Assembly: GCA_964627125.1 (NCBI GenBank)
Contig: CAZVJQ010000002.1
Coordinates: forward strand, 18,365 to 82,364
DNA: 64,000 bases
From: Fastidiosipila sp964627125
Lineage (GTDB): Bacteria; Bacillota; Clostridia; Saccharofermentanales; Fastidiosipilaceae
Reading direction: 5' to 3'
Shown here: positions 8,918-17,340 of the stretch, piece by piece
Layout of the letters: the number at the start of each line of letters is the position of its first letter
Numbering within the stretch: position 1 is the stretch's first letter
Notes under the pieces: generated by a model
Told to the model about the DNA's origin: nothing
Database searches by the model: none
The model's input: the letters and a program-made list of their open reading frames with translations, nothing else
Made by a program: the position numbers and the translations under genes

Positions 8918-9126
8918 ATAATCACTCTCCTTTGACCAGTTATACTGCTCAGTTTTTAAACAATGCACGAGGCATAAATTAGATCTTTGATATTTGTGTT
9001 TGATGTGTATCTATACCATTATAATAATTGAAGTTTAAAATACAGTAAATATCGCTATAATTTTTTATAGTCACAATTTAATAGTATAATAAGTAAGTGT
9101 GCACTTGAATATTTAAGGGGTGAAAT

Positions 9127-9729
9127 ATGGATTTAGACAATTTACGTTATGGTCTTGGAAAAACTTATGTAAGAAGAATCTTGCTACAAGGAGTGTCCTC
9201 ATTACTTGTAGGTGTTTTCATTGCAGTTAATCCTGTTTTTTCAGTTAATATCGTTAGAAACTTAGCTATTATCGTTGCCCTGATATTTGCTCTAGCCCAA
9301 ATTGCTGATTTTATTCTCTCCCAAAGAGAAGAGAAGTCTCTCGGTAACCATGTAGCACTTGCTCTTATAGCAGTTGTAATAGTAGTTTACTTATTCAGAG
9401 CACCAAGACTTATTTGGAATGTTTTAGGTCTATTATCTGCTGCTGGTTTTGCCTTTAGAGCAGGTACTAGCTTTCAGTTAGCTGTAACAGAAAATAGATT
9501 TAGATATAATCGCTGGTATTTAGCTGTCATTAGTGGAGTAATTTTCTTGGCATTTTCAATATTTTCCTTAAGCTTACCAATGGATTTAGATAATGAGGCT
9601 ATTAGAACAATAGGTATATTATTGATTTCATCAGCATTTGTGGATCTTCTCGCTATTGGAAGTTTACTATTTAAGTCAGAAACTACTGTGGTTCCTATCA
9701 ATTCTACAGAAAATAGCACTAATCAATAG
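9127..9729 (+). CDS. DUF308 (HdeD-like) membrane protein
   Basis: A 200-residue protein with six hydrophobic helices arranged as short hairpins, typical of DUF308/HdeD proteins (LLQGVSSLLVGVFIAVNPVFS near residue 20, then repeated two-helix units). HdeD is linked to acid resistance in enterobacteria, but no function is established in Gram-positive bacteria. A TATAAT lies at 9085-9090 with no good -35, and the small inverted repeat AAGTG-TG-CACTT at 9095-9106 sits near the likely transcription start. The ribosome site AAGGGGTG is good. The lipoprotein gene follows after 11 bases. Confidence 0.7.
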   Translation: MDLDNLRYGLGKTYVRRILLQGVSSLLVGVFIAVNPVFSVNIVRNLAIIVALIFALAQIADFILSQREEKSLGNHVALALIAVVIVVYLFRAPRLIWNVLGLLSAAGFAFRAGTSFQLAVTENRFRYNRWYLAVISGVIFLAFSIFSLSLPMDLDNEAIRTIGILLISSAFVDLLAIGSLLFKSETTVVPINSTENSTNQ

Positions 9730-9740
9730 TTGGAGGTCTT

Positions 9741-10703
9741 ATGAAGAAATTCATCAGCCTAATTTTATCGCTTATTATTTCCCTTTCAGTGGTTTCATGT
9801 ACTAGTAATGAAGATGAAGAGATAAGTGATTTTCCCATTCCTACAATAGAAGAAAATGAAGATTTAGACTCAATAGAAATTAGTCATATTGATATGGGGC
9901 ATTTGGGCCCATCTTATAATGCTCTTGATGGAATAGGTGAGTTAAATGGTTTTCAGATATACGATAGATATTTTCAATCCCGCCTAGTTAAGAATAATTT
10001 GCAAGTAGATTTGATAATGAAATCAACTCTTAACTACACTGTAAGTTTGGAGTTTATTCTTACTGTCACTAACGACGAGGAAGTTAATCGAAATGATTTG
10101 CTATACATTATCGCTGTAATATTTTCTGAGTCTAACTTGTTAAAAGCCGACAACGGTTATACCGAGCAAATGCTTGATGATACTATTGAACTCATTGGAG
10201 ATCCTGAAGGAAATCTTGAACTTGTAATCCAAGAAAATAGCTTTGCATATGTTGTTGAAGAAGGTAACTTACATGTTCAAATTAATGACAATTCCTTTAG
10301 TGGAGATACTATTTTTACTCTAAACAATAGTCTAACTGACATGGGTATGGAAGCAGGGCTTCATCTTATTTCATATAGTTATCAGTATAGAGCTCAAGAG
10401 CAGATAATGAATATAACAGTGCAATCTAGTCCAAGCTTAGAACTTGTATACACTGTCCATATGTTAAGAGATAATTCGATTAATCAGGCTGAAGCAAGTT
10501 TAAATGCAATATCTGAGTTCTTACCAGAGAAGGTTAGTGAGAATATAACTGAAATTGCTGATGCATTTAGAGATTTAAGAATGCCATGGAATAGTGAAAC
10601 AGACGTAAATGATGAAATTATAGTTAGTAAAACCAACCGTAATCAATCTGATTATTTTGTATTTACTTGGTCAGAACCATTAGATTTTTCCTACTTAAAC
10701 TAA
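9741..10703 (+). CDS. Unknown lipoprotein
   Basis: A 320-residue protein with a lipoprotein signal peptide: basic MKKF, a hydrophobic stretch, and the lipobox SVVSC placing the lipidated Cys at about residue 20, followed by an acidic linker (NEDEEISDFPIPTIEENEDLD). The remainder is a secreted domain of alternating beta-like and polar segments that I do not recognise. It would sit on the outer face of the membrane. The ribosome site TTGGAGGT is strong, and it is probably co-transcribed with the DUF308 gene. No paralogue is present in the window. Confidence 0.75.
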   Translation: MKKFISLILSLIISLSVVSCTSNEDEEISDFPIPTIEENEDLDSIEISHIDMGHLGPSYNALDGIGELNGFQIYDRYFQSRLVKNNLQVDLIMKSTLNYTVSLEFILTVTNDEEVNRNDLLYIIAVIFSESNLLKADNGYTEQMLDDTIELIGDPEGNLELVIQENSFAYVVEEGNLHVQINDNSFSGDTIFTLNNSLTDMGMEAGLHLISYSYQYRAQEQIMNITVQSSPSLELVYTVHMLRDNSINQAEASLNAISEFLPEKVSENITEIADAFRDLRMPWNSETDVNDEIIVSKTNRNQSDYFVFTWSEPLDFSYLN

Positions 10704-10776
10704 TGCATGACTTGCAATGATAAATTCATCTTCATAAGATATAATTAGTAAAACGAGATTAGAACTGGAGTAGTTT

Positions 10777-11739
10777 ATGAGTGATAGAGATAAGTTCTTT
10801 AAGATAGGACAAGATTATGCTGAGGAGAGCAACCAAGAACTTTCTTTGATATTTAACAGTATTTTAGATAATGAGGATTTAGCAGGAAGAAGCGAATATG
10901 ATTTTGCTATGAATTTACAAGGTAGATTCAATCAAGAAAAATTAAAGTTTTTTAATAGACCTAATGTAACTATTGATGCTAAGACTCTAGAAGAATTTTT
11001 AGATTCACTTGAAGAAAATGAATTAATTAGTTTTAGTGTAGGATTTTCTACAAGAACTGACTATGATTTGCCAGAACCTATAATGGATAAATTAAAAAAT
11101 ATACCTCAATCTAGTCAGGATAAAATTCTTGAAGAGTTATTTGAACTTGCACCTGATAAGAAAGATCAAAAGGATGAGAGTTTAGAGGATCTAGATGAGA
11201 TATATCTAGCTACTAACTTATTGACTGTATTGAGTAATTGGCCGAACTTAGAAATTGCTAAGAAGATTATTGATTGGTATACCTCATCATCAGTTGCTGA
11301 TGAGAGAATTGGTGATGCTATTGTTGAGTATCTTGTGCAGGTGGGGCCGGTGGCTTTGCCCGCATTATATGAATTATTGGAAGAGAAATTAGACTATAAT
11401 TCAAGCGATAGTGATATATCAAGCGATGAGTACGAGTTCTTGTTGCAAGCAATTACAAATATTGCTATAAAAAATCATAAGCATAAAGATGATGTATATA
11501 AAGTTTTAAGACAAGTGTTCAAACACAGCGATAAGAAGACCTATGTCACTAATTTATTAGGAGATTTGGGTCATGCTAGAGCTATAGTTTTATTAAAGGG
11601 ACATGTTGATAAGAATCAAGCAACTATTTCTGAAGGTTTATATTACGATATAGTCGCAGCCTTACAAAAACTTGGGGCAGATTTAACTGATTTCCCAAAC
11701 TTAGGTTCAAGATTTTTAGGCAATAGAAATCGCGGGTAG
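10777..11739 (+). CDS. Unknown helical (HEAT-like) cytoplasmic protein
   Basis: A 320-residue soluble protein rich in Asp, Glu and Leu with no signal peptide. The C-terminal half reads as helical pairs (for example VGPVALPALYELLEEKL, residues about 190-206, and LGDLGHARAIVLLKGHV near 265), resembling HEAT or PBS-lyase-like repeats, which serve as protein-binding scaffolds. The N-terminal half has no recognisable fold. It precedes hprK by 23 bases and is probably co-transcribed with it. GGGCAAAGC (minus strand) lies in it at 11353. Function unknown. Confidence 0.7.
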   Translation: MSDRDKFFKIGQDYAEESNQELSLIFNSILDNEDLAGRSEYDFAMNLQGRFNQEKLKFFNRPNVTIDAKTLEEFLDSLEENELISFSVGFSTRTDYDLPEPIMDKLKNIPQSSQDKILEELFELAPDKKDQKDESLEDLDEIYLATNLLTVLSNWPNLEIAKKIIDWYTSSSVADERIGDAIVEYLVQVGPVALPALYELLEEKLDYNSSDSDISSDEYEFLLQAITNIAIKNHKHKDDVYKVLRQVFKHSDKKTYVTNLLGDLGHARAIVLLKGHVDKNQATISEGLYYDIVAALQKLGADLTDFPNLGSRFLGNRNRG

Positions 11740-11762
11740 ATACTAGATAACGAGGTGATACG

Positions 11763-12686
11763 ATGGCTTCAGTCACATTAGCCAATATTATAAAAGAATT
11801 TGATTTAGAGGAACTGACATCTTTTGGAAATACAGAAGATATATTAATTACGGTTGCTGACGTTACTAGACCTGGTCTACAGCTATCAGGATCTTATGAT
11901 CACTTCGGTGCAGATAGAATGCAGCTTCTCGGTAATATGGAAATGGCTTTCTTAGCTAACCATAATGCTGAAGAGAGAATGCATAAATTAGATAGATTGA
12001 TGTCTACAGGAATTCCTTGTTTGATTATTTCAAGACACCATGATCCTTATCCTGAAATGATTGAATGTTCTAATAGATATTCTGTGCCACTGCTAAGAAC
12101 CGCTGAAGTAACATCAGTATTCATGAGTTCACTTGTGAAATATCTTAACGTTGAGCTGGCACCAGAGACAACTATGCATGGAGTATTAGTTGAGATTTAT
12201 GGTGAAGGTATGCTGATGCTCGGTGAGAGTGGTGTTGGTAAATCTGAAACTGCTATGGAATTAGTTAATAGAGGACATCGTCTGATTGCGGATGACTTGG
12301 TTGAAGTAAGAAGGGTATCAGATATTACTCTGCTTGGACGAGCTCCGGAAATTATTCGACATTTAATTGAGATTCGTGGTCTAGGTATCATGGATGTTAA
12401 GGAATTGTTTGGTGTGCAAGCAGTTAAGCAAGAAGAGTCGATTAACTTCGTTATTAATTTGGAACTTTGGGATGAGAGAAAATCTTACGAAAGATTGGGT
12501 ATTAGTGAGGAAACTACAGATATTTTAGGTATTCAAGTTCCATCGATTACTATACCTGTTAGACCTGGTAGAAACCTGGCTATTATCGTTGAAGTTGCTG
12601 CTATTAACTATAGACAAAGAAGAATGGGTTATAATGCGGCGCAGGCTTTGACCGATAGATTATTTGGAAATAAAAATGGACTCTAA
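11763..12686 (+). CDS. hprK: HPr kinase/phosphorylase
   Basis: Bifunctional enzyme that phosphorylates and dephosphorylates HPr at Ser46 and so links sugar supply to catabolite control. At 307 residues it has the normal length. The N-terminal domain (residues 1-130) is followed by the Walker A loop GESGVGKS (about 153-160), the DDLVEV segment and the family signature EIRGLGIMDVKELFG (about 204-218). The ribosome site GAGGTG precedes the ATG. It heads a cluster with murB and whiA. Neither HPr nor the catabolite regulator is in the window, but the presence of HprK implies CcpA-type control of sugar genes such as the mal operon. Confidence 0.96.
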   Translation: MASVTLANIIKEFDLEELTSFGNTEDILITVADVTRPGLQLSGSYDHFGADRMQLLGNMEMAFLANHNAEERMHKLDRLMSTGIPCLIISRHHDPYPEMIECSNRYSVPLLRTAEVTSVFMSSLVKYLNVELAPETTMHGVLVEIYGEGMLMLGESGVGKSETAMELVNRGHRLIADDLVEVRRVSDITLLGRAPEIIRHLIEIRGLGIMDVKELFGVQAVKQEESINFVINLELWDERKSYERLGISEETTDILGIQVPSITIPVRPGRNLAIIVEVAAINYRQRRMGYNAAQALTDRLFGNKNGL

Positions 12687-12731
12687 GTAGGGTCTTGTTG
12701 ATACAATTTACAATCATTGAAGGAAAAGAAA

Positions 12732-13754
12732 ATGGTAGAAACAAACTTAGATTTTGATGCAAAATTAATTGAAAAACTTGAAACATTAATTAGCGAAAAG
12801 GGTCTAGATATTAGATTTAATGAGGTCTTAGCACCACATACTTCCTATAATATTGGAGGTCCTGCAGATATCTTCTATAGCCCAGAAGATATTGTTGAAC
12901 TACAAGAGATTTTAGCGTTGGCTCAAGAGTATGACGTGGAAGTCACTATTTTAGGATTGGGTTCAAATGTTCTAGTTTCTGATAAAGGAATTAGAGGCCT
13001 AGTTATTTCTTTTAATGAGAAATTCTCTAAAAAGGGATTTTTAAATGTTTGTCCTGAACCTAATTGGGATGGAGTTCATTTTGCTAACGACAATATTAAA
13101 GATGAATTAAGTTTTGATGAAGATGGATACACTTATCTATATGTTGGGGCGGGTGAAGCATTAAAAGAGTTATCTCGATATGCTGCTAGAAATTCATTAA
13201 CTGGATTAGAATTTAGCTGCGGAATCCCAGGATCAGTTGGTGGTGCAATCTACATGAACGCTGGTGCATATGGTGGGACTACTGATGAAGTCTGTATAAT
13301 GACTTATTACCTGGACCAAGATTATGTTTTAAGAGCGGCTGTTGGTGAAGAGCAAAACTTCGCTTATAGACAGAGCTTATTCCACCAAGAAAATGGTATT
13401 ATCTTAGCTTCAATTTATAAGTTGAAAACTGGTGACAAAGAAGCTATCGATGCAGATATTGCTGAATTTACTCGTAGAAGAGAAGCATCTCAACCACTTG
13501 AATTACCAAGTTGTGGCTCAGTATTTAAGAGACCTGTAGGACATTTTGCAGGTAAGTTAATTATGGATAGTGAACTGCAAGGGCATAGAGTCGGTGGAGC
13601 TGAGGTTTCCAAGAAGCATGCTGGATTTATTGTTAATGTAGATAATGCGACTGCTACTGATGTATATGAATTAATTAAGCATGTGCAAGCGGTTGTTTGG
13701 GATAAGTACCACGTTGAGTTAGAGACTGAAGTAAGATTTGTAGGTGAATGGTAA
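12732..13754 (+). CDS. murB: UDP-N-acetylenolpyruvoylglucosamine reductase
   Basis: FAD enzyme reducing UDP-GlcNAc-enolpyruvate to UDP-MurNAc in peptidoglycan synthesis. FAD-binding motifs YNIGGPADIF and LGLGSNVLVSDKGIRGLVI, then LEFSCGIPGSVGGAIYMNAGAYGG, the catalytic Ser region SCGSVFKRP and the final LETEVRFVGEW identify it. The ATG at 12732, with GAAGGAA about 7 bases ahead, is preferred to the TTG at 12717. At 340 residues it is longer than many type II MurB proteins because of a roughly 30-residue insertion (about residues 99-135, acidic and aromatic) ahead of YVGAGEAL. whiA starts 3 bases after its stop. Confidence 0.95.
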   Translation: MVETNLDFDAKLIEKLETLISEKGLDIRFNEVLAPHTSYNIGGPADIFYSPEDIVELQEILALAQEYDVEVTILGLGSNVLVSDKGIRGLVISFNEKFSKKGFLNVCPEPNWDGVHFANDNIKDELSFDEDGYTYLYVGAGEALKELSRYAARNSLTGLEFSCGIPGSVGGAIYMNAGAYGGTTDEVCIMTYYLDQDYVLRAAVGEEQNFAYRQSLFHQENGIILASIYKLKTGDKEAIDADIAEFTRRREASQPLELPSCGSVFKRPVGHFAGKLIMDSELQGHRVGGAEVSKKHAGFIVNVDNATATDVYELIKHVQAVVWDKYHVELETEVRFVGEW

Positions 13755-13757
13755 AAA

Positions 13758-14696
13758 GTGGCTAAGGAAAATAAAAGTTTTTCTCAATTAGTGAAAGAAG
13801 AAGTTGTAAATCTTGAGAAGGCTAATGAGAAGGAAATGAGAATTATCCTAGCTTTTACACTAGCTTCATTGGCAAGCTATAGAAGTGATGGGATAAGACT
13901 TAAGATTAATAATTTAGATTTTGCTGAATATATTAATGCCTGTCTAGAAAATCTTATACCAGGCAAGTTCACACTTGATGCTCAAATTACCCAAAGAACT
14001 TTTAAAGTAAATGATGATAGTGATACAGCTGATTTTGTCAAAAATTTCCTTATTGAAGTGTTGGATTTTAACTCAGTTAGAGGTCAGATAAGGAAAGCTC
14101 CAGAAAACTTCTCAGATGAGGAAAGAGCGCTGTTATTAAGAGCAGGTTTTTTGACTAATGGATCCATGGCTATGCCTGAGCAAAATTATCAGATTGAATT
14201 TTCAATAAAGAGAACTTCTGTTAATAGATTTTATAAGTCACTGCTTGAACTTGAAGGTTTTGATGTTTTAGATATAAAACCAAAGATGCAAAGTATTTTA
14301 TATCTGAAGTCTGGGGACGAGATTTCTGATTTCTTAGGAACCATAGGTTCACACAGAGGCTTGTTGAATTTTGAAAATATTCGAGTGCATAAAAATGTAA
14401 ATGAGCAAGTTAATAGAGCAATGAATTTTGATAATGCTAATATCGAGAGAGTTGCCAACACTGCAGCTAAACAGATTGCTGGTATAAATAGACTTATTGA
14501 GAGTAATTCATTTAGTAATTTACCGGATGACTTGAAAGAGATTGCTCTTGCTAGGATGGAAAACCCAGGGTACTCATTAAGAGAGATTGGTGAGTCACTC
14601 GTTGACCCTATTGGCAAAAGCGGAGTTTACCACAGATTCAATAAATTAGAAAAATGGATAAATTCATATTTTGAAACTATAGAAGAAAAGAAATGA
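13758..14696 (+). CDS. whiA: WhiA family DNA-binding protein
   Basis: A 312-residue WhiA protein: an N-terminal part resembling LAGLIDADG endonuclease folds (LLLRAGFLTNGSMAMPEQNYQ, about residues 122-142) and a C-terminal helix-turn-helix (LREIGESLVDPIGKSGVYHR). In streptomycetes WhiA controls sporulation; in Bacillus it influences division and chromosome segregation. The start is a GTG three bases after murB, with no clear Shine-Dalgarno, so it is probably translationally coupled. The usual neighbours between murB and whiA in many Bacillota, rapZ and yvcK, are absent here. serS follows after 41 bases with its own ribosome site. Confidence 0.95.
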   Translation: MAKENKSFSQLVKEEVVNLEKANEKEMRIILAFTLASLASYRSDGIRLKINNLDFAEYINACLENLIPGKFTLDAQITQRTFKVNDDSDTADFVKNFLIEVLDFNSVRGQIRKAPENFSDEERALLLRAGFLTNGSMAMPEQNYQIEFSIKRTSVNRFYKSLLELEGFDVLDIKPKMQSILYLKSGDEISDFLGTIGSHRGLLNFENIRVHKNVNEQVNRAMNFDNANIERVANTAAKQIAGINRLIESNSFSNLPDDLKEIALARMENPGYSLREIGESLVDPIGKSGVYHRFNKLEKWINSYFETIEEKK

Positions 14697-14737
14697 TATA
14701 ATTCTTATTTGAACATACACCAAATGGAGGAAAGATA

Positions 14738-16030
14738 GTGTTAGACATACAATTAATTAGAGATAATCCTAAATACGTCTCAGATGCGCTTGCAAAAAGA
14801 GGCTTAGAGATTGATTTTTCAGATTTATTATCAATTGACTCTGACCGTAGAGCAAAAATGACAGAAGTAGAAGCCTTGAAGGCTAGAAGAAATTCGCTAT
14901 CCGATCAGGTTGCACAGCTTAAGAGAAATAAAGAAGATGCTAGCGAAGTTTTAGAAGAACTAAAGAGCTTATCCTCTAATATTAAAACACTTGATGAAAA
15001 GGTAAATAAACTCAACGATAGTCAAAATGAAATAATGTATGGGTTACCAAATATCCCTGCAGATGATGTAATTGCAGGTGGTAAAGAAAAAAATGAAGTT
15101 GATAGTGTCATTGGAGATCAGCCGACATTTAATTTTGAAACTAAGAGTCATATGGAACTATCTGAAGAATTAGATATTATCGATTATGAGAGTGGTGCTA
15201 AACTTTCTGGTTATGGATTCTGGTTATATAAGGGTGATGGAGCACGTTTAGAGTGGGCTCTATTAAATTACTTCGTTGAAAATCATATTCAAGATGAATA
15301 TGAAATGCTAATGATTCCTCACATTTTGAATGAGCAATCAGGATTTACAGCAGGACAATTCCCTAAGTTTAAAGAAGATGTATTCTGGTTACAAAATGAT
15401 GATGCTAAAGAAGGTAATAGACAATTTATCTTACCAACAGCTGAAACTGCAGTAGTTAATATCCATAGAGATGAGATCTTAAGTGAAGATTCATTACCTC
15501 GTAAGTATTTTGCATATTCACCAAGCTATAGAAGAGAAGCAGGTGCTCATGGTTCTAGTGAAAGAGGAATGATTAGAGGACACCAATTTAATAAAGTTGA
15601 AATGTTCCAATTTGTAAAAGAAGAAGATTCTGAAGAAGCTTTCCATGAATTAGTAGAGAAGGCAGCTACATTAGTTGGTAAATTAGGATTACACTATAGA
15701 GTCAGTTCTTTAGCAGCAGGAGATGTAAGTGCTTCAATGAGAAAAACATATGATATTGAAGTTTGGATTCCAAGCATGAATGAATATAAGGAAGTTAGTT
15801 CAGTATCTAATGCAGGTGATTACCAAGCTCGTAGAGGTAATATTAGATATAAATCTGTGGATGGTAAAAACCACTTTGTCCATACTTTAAATGGTTCAGG
15901 TTTAGCAACTTCTAGATTATTCCCAGCTATACTTGAACAAAACCAACAAGAAGATGGAAGAATCTTAATCCCAGCAGTATTAAGAAAGTACATGGGTGGC
16001 CAAAGCTACATAGAGCCTAAGAATCTATAG
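14738..16030 (+). CDS. serS: Seryl-tRNA synthetase
   Basis: A 430-residue class II synthetase that charges tRNA-Ser. The N-terminal coiled-coil arm (residues about 30-100, VEALKARRNSLSDQVAQLKRN) contacts the tRNA long variable arm. Motif 2 is seen as SYRREAGAHGSSERGMIRGHQFNK (in two parts about residues 266-290), and motif 3 as LNGSGLATSRLFPAILEQNQ. The start is a GTG at 14738 with ATGGAGGAAAG 8 bases upstream. No T-box leader is visible in the 41-base gap. GGCCAAAGC occurs in the last codons (15998). Confidence 0.97.
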   Translation: MLDIQLIRDNPKYVSDALAKRGLEIDFSDLLSIDSDRRAKMTEVEALKARRNSLSDQVAQLKRNKEDASEVLEELKSLSSNIKTLDEKVNKLNDSQNEIMYGLPNIPADDVIAGGKEKNEVDSVIGDQPTFNFETKSHMELSEELDIIDYESGAKLSGYGFWLYKGDGARLEWALLNYFVENHIQDEYEMLMIPHILNEQSGFTAGQFPKFKEDVFWLQNDDAKEGNRQFILPTAETAVVNIHRDEILSEDSLPRKYFAYSPSYRREAGAHGSSERGMIRGHQFNKVEMFQFVKEEDSEEAFHELVEKAATLVGKLGLHYRVSSLAAGDVSASMRKTYDIEVWIPSMNEYKEVSSVSNAGDYQARRGNIRYKSVDGKNHFVHTLNGSGLATSRLFPAILEQNQQEDGRILIPAVLRKYMGGQSYIEPKNL

Positions 16031-16055
16031 AAATAAATTTAATTAGTAATTTTGA

Positions 16056-16096
16056 AGCAGCTTGGATTTCTCGCAAGAATCTGAGCTGTTTTTTTG
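16056..16096 (+). terminator. Intrinsic terminator after serS
   Basis: Stem CAGCT (16058) / AGCTG (16084) extended by GATT / AATC, followed by seven T. Confidence 0.85.
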
Positions 16097-16164
16097 AGTT
16101 TTGGTTACATATTAACTGTATTTCTTGATGAAATTGGTGTATAATTTTCTAGTTGAAATAAATT

Positions 16165-16193
16165 TTGCCAAAGTTGCTGAGAGCTGTTATAAT
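16165..16193 (+). promoter_or_regulatory. Promoter of the str operon
   Basis: TTGCCA (16165-16170), a 17-base spacer and TATAAT (16188-16193), with an extended -10 TGT just ahead. This is the best sigma-A promoter in the window and fits high expression of ribosomal genes. Confidence 0.85.
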
Positions 16194-16204
16194 CTTTCGG
16201 TGCA

Positions 16205-16239
16205 TTCGCATGTGTATGACTTTGACAAATTTATGCGAA
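16205..16239 (+). promoter_or_regulatory. Hairpin in the rpsL leader
   Basis: Perfect 7-bp arms TTCGCAT (16205-16211) and ATGCGAA (16233-16239) with a 21-base loop lie just after the likely transcription start of the str operon. It could be a ribosomal-protein binding leader or simply a 5' stabilising hairpin; no described class was recognised. Confidence 0.4.
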
Positions 16240-16278
16240 ACACATTTAATTTTAAAAATTACGAAAGGAGGTGTATTG

Positions 16279-16704
16279 ATGCCTACAACCAATCAGTTGA
16301 TTAGAAAAGGTCGTAAGACCAAGCAAGAAAAATCAAAATCCCCAGCTTTGCACTTGAATATGAATACTATTCATAAGAAGCCAACTAAGGTTATTAGTCC
16401 GCAAAAACGTGGAGTTTGTACAGTAGTTAGAACAACTACTCCTAAAAAACCTAACTCAGCTATGCGTAAAGTAGCCCGTGTTCGTTTGAACTCAGGAATG
16501 GAAGTTACTGCTTACATTCCAGGTATAGGTCATAACTTACAAGAGCACTCTGTTGTATTAATCAGAGGTGGTCGTGTTAAGGACTTACCAGGTGTGCGTT
16601 ACCACGTTGTTAGAGGTGCTTTAGATACTGCCGGTGTAACCGACAGAAAACAAGGTAGATCTAAATACGGTACTAAGAAGCCAAAAGCTGCAAAAGCTAA
16701 GTAA
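16279..16704 (+). CDS. rpsL: 30S ribosomal protein S12
   Basis: A 141-residue protein of the decoding centre, starting MPTTNQLIRKGRK as usual. The ATG at 16279 has AAAGGAGGTG ahead of it; the frame is open farther upstream but that part is leader. Residues relevant to streptomycin are wild type (Lys in TPKKPNSAMRK and Lys in GGRVKDLPGVRY). It is slightly longer than the common 124-140 residues because of a Lys/Ala-rich C-terminal tail. First gene of the str operon. Confidence 0.98.
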   Translation: MPTTNQLIRKGRKTKQEKSKSPALHLNMNTIHKKPTKVISPQKRGVCTVVRTTTPKKPNSAMRKVARVRLNSGMEVTAYIPGIGHNLQEHSVVLIRGGRVKDLPGVRYHVVRGALDTAGVTDRKQGRSKYGTKKPKAAKAK

Positions 16705-16731
16705 TAGATTAGGTTGAATTTATCAGTACAT

Positions 16732-16762
16732 CTTGCCGTTTAATATAAATTGGACAGGCAAG
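16732..16762 (+). promoter_or_regulatory. Inverted repeat between rpsL and rpsG
   Basis: Arms CTTGCC (16732-16737) and GGCAAG (16757-16762) with a 19-base loop. In Escherichia coli the rpsL-rpsG gap holds the S7 autoregulatory site; whether this hairpin plays that part is inference. Confidence 0.35.
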
Positions 16763-16843
16763 GCGCTGACAGTTTAATAAATTGAGTACCTATGATTATG
16801 GAATATTAATTCCAATTTTTATCATGTAAAGGAGGGAAGCAAA

Positions 16844-17314
16844 GTGCCAAGGAAAGGCCATGTCCCAAAAAGAGAGGTTTTACCAGATCCAGTATATAAC
16901 GATAAGAGAGTTAGCAAATTAGTTAACACAGTTATGTTGGACGGTAAAAAAGGAACAGCACAAGCTATCGTGTACGGTGCATTTGAGATTATCAAAGAGA
17001 AGACCGACATAGATGGATTAGAAGTATTTGAGAAAGCATTAGAAAACGTAATGCCTCTACTAGAGGTTAAGGCTCGTAGAGTTGGTGGTGCAAACTACCA
17101 AGTACCTATAGAAGTACGCCCAGTTAGAAGACAAACTTTAGCATTACGTTGGATCGTAGATATTGCAAGAAAAAGAAGCGAACGTACAATGAAAGAACGT
17201 TTAGCTAATGAATTAATCGATGCTATGAACGAAACAGGTGGTGCATTCAGACGTAAGGAAGAAATGCATAGAGCTGCTGAAGCAAACCGTGCATTCGCAC
17301 ACTTCAGATGGTAA
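16844..17314 (+). CDS. rpsG: 30S ribosomal protein S7
   Basis: A 156-residue primary 16S rRNA-binding protein of the small-subunit head. The sequence follows the family throughout (PRKGHVPKREVLPDP, KARRVGGANYQVPIEVRP, GGAFRRKEEMHRAAEANRAFAH). It starts at GTG 16844 with AAAGGAGGGA ahead. The 139-base gap after rpsL holds a hairpin. fusA follows after 26 bases. Confidence 0.98.
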   Translation: MPRKGHVPKREVLPDPVYNDKRVSKLVNTVMLDGKKGTAQAIVYGAFEIIKEKTDIDGLEVFEKALENVMPLLEVKARRVGGANYQVPIEVRPVRRQTLALRWIVDIARKRSERTMKERLANELIDAMNETGGAFRRKEEMHRAAEANRAFAHFRW

Positions 17315-17340
17315 TCGGTTAAGTATAAAAGGAGAATCGC

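Noticed and set aside
14697..14737. T-box leader before serS
   Set aside because: Only 41 bases and no T-box motif; the same holds for tyrS.
16165..16278. Extended N-terminus of S12
   Set aside because: The frame is open, but the promoter lies inside it and AAAGGAGG directs initiation at 16279.
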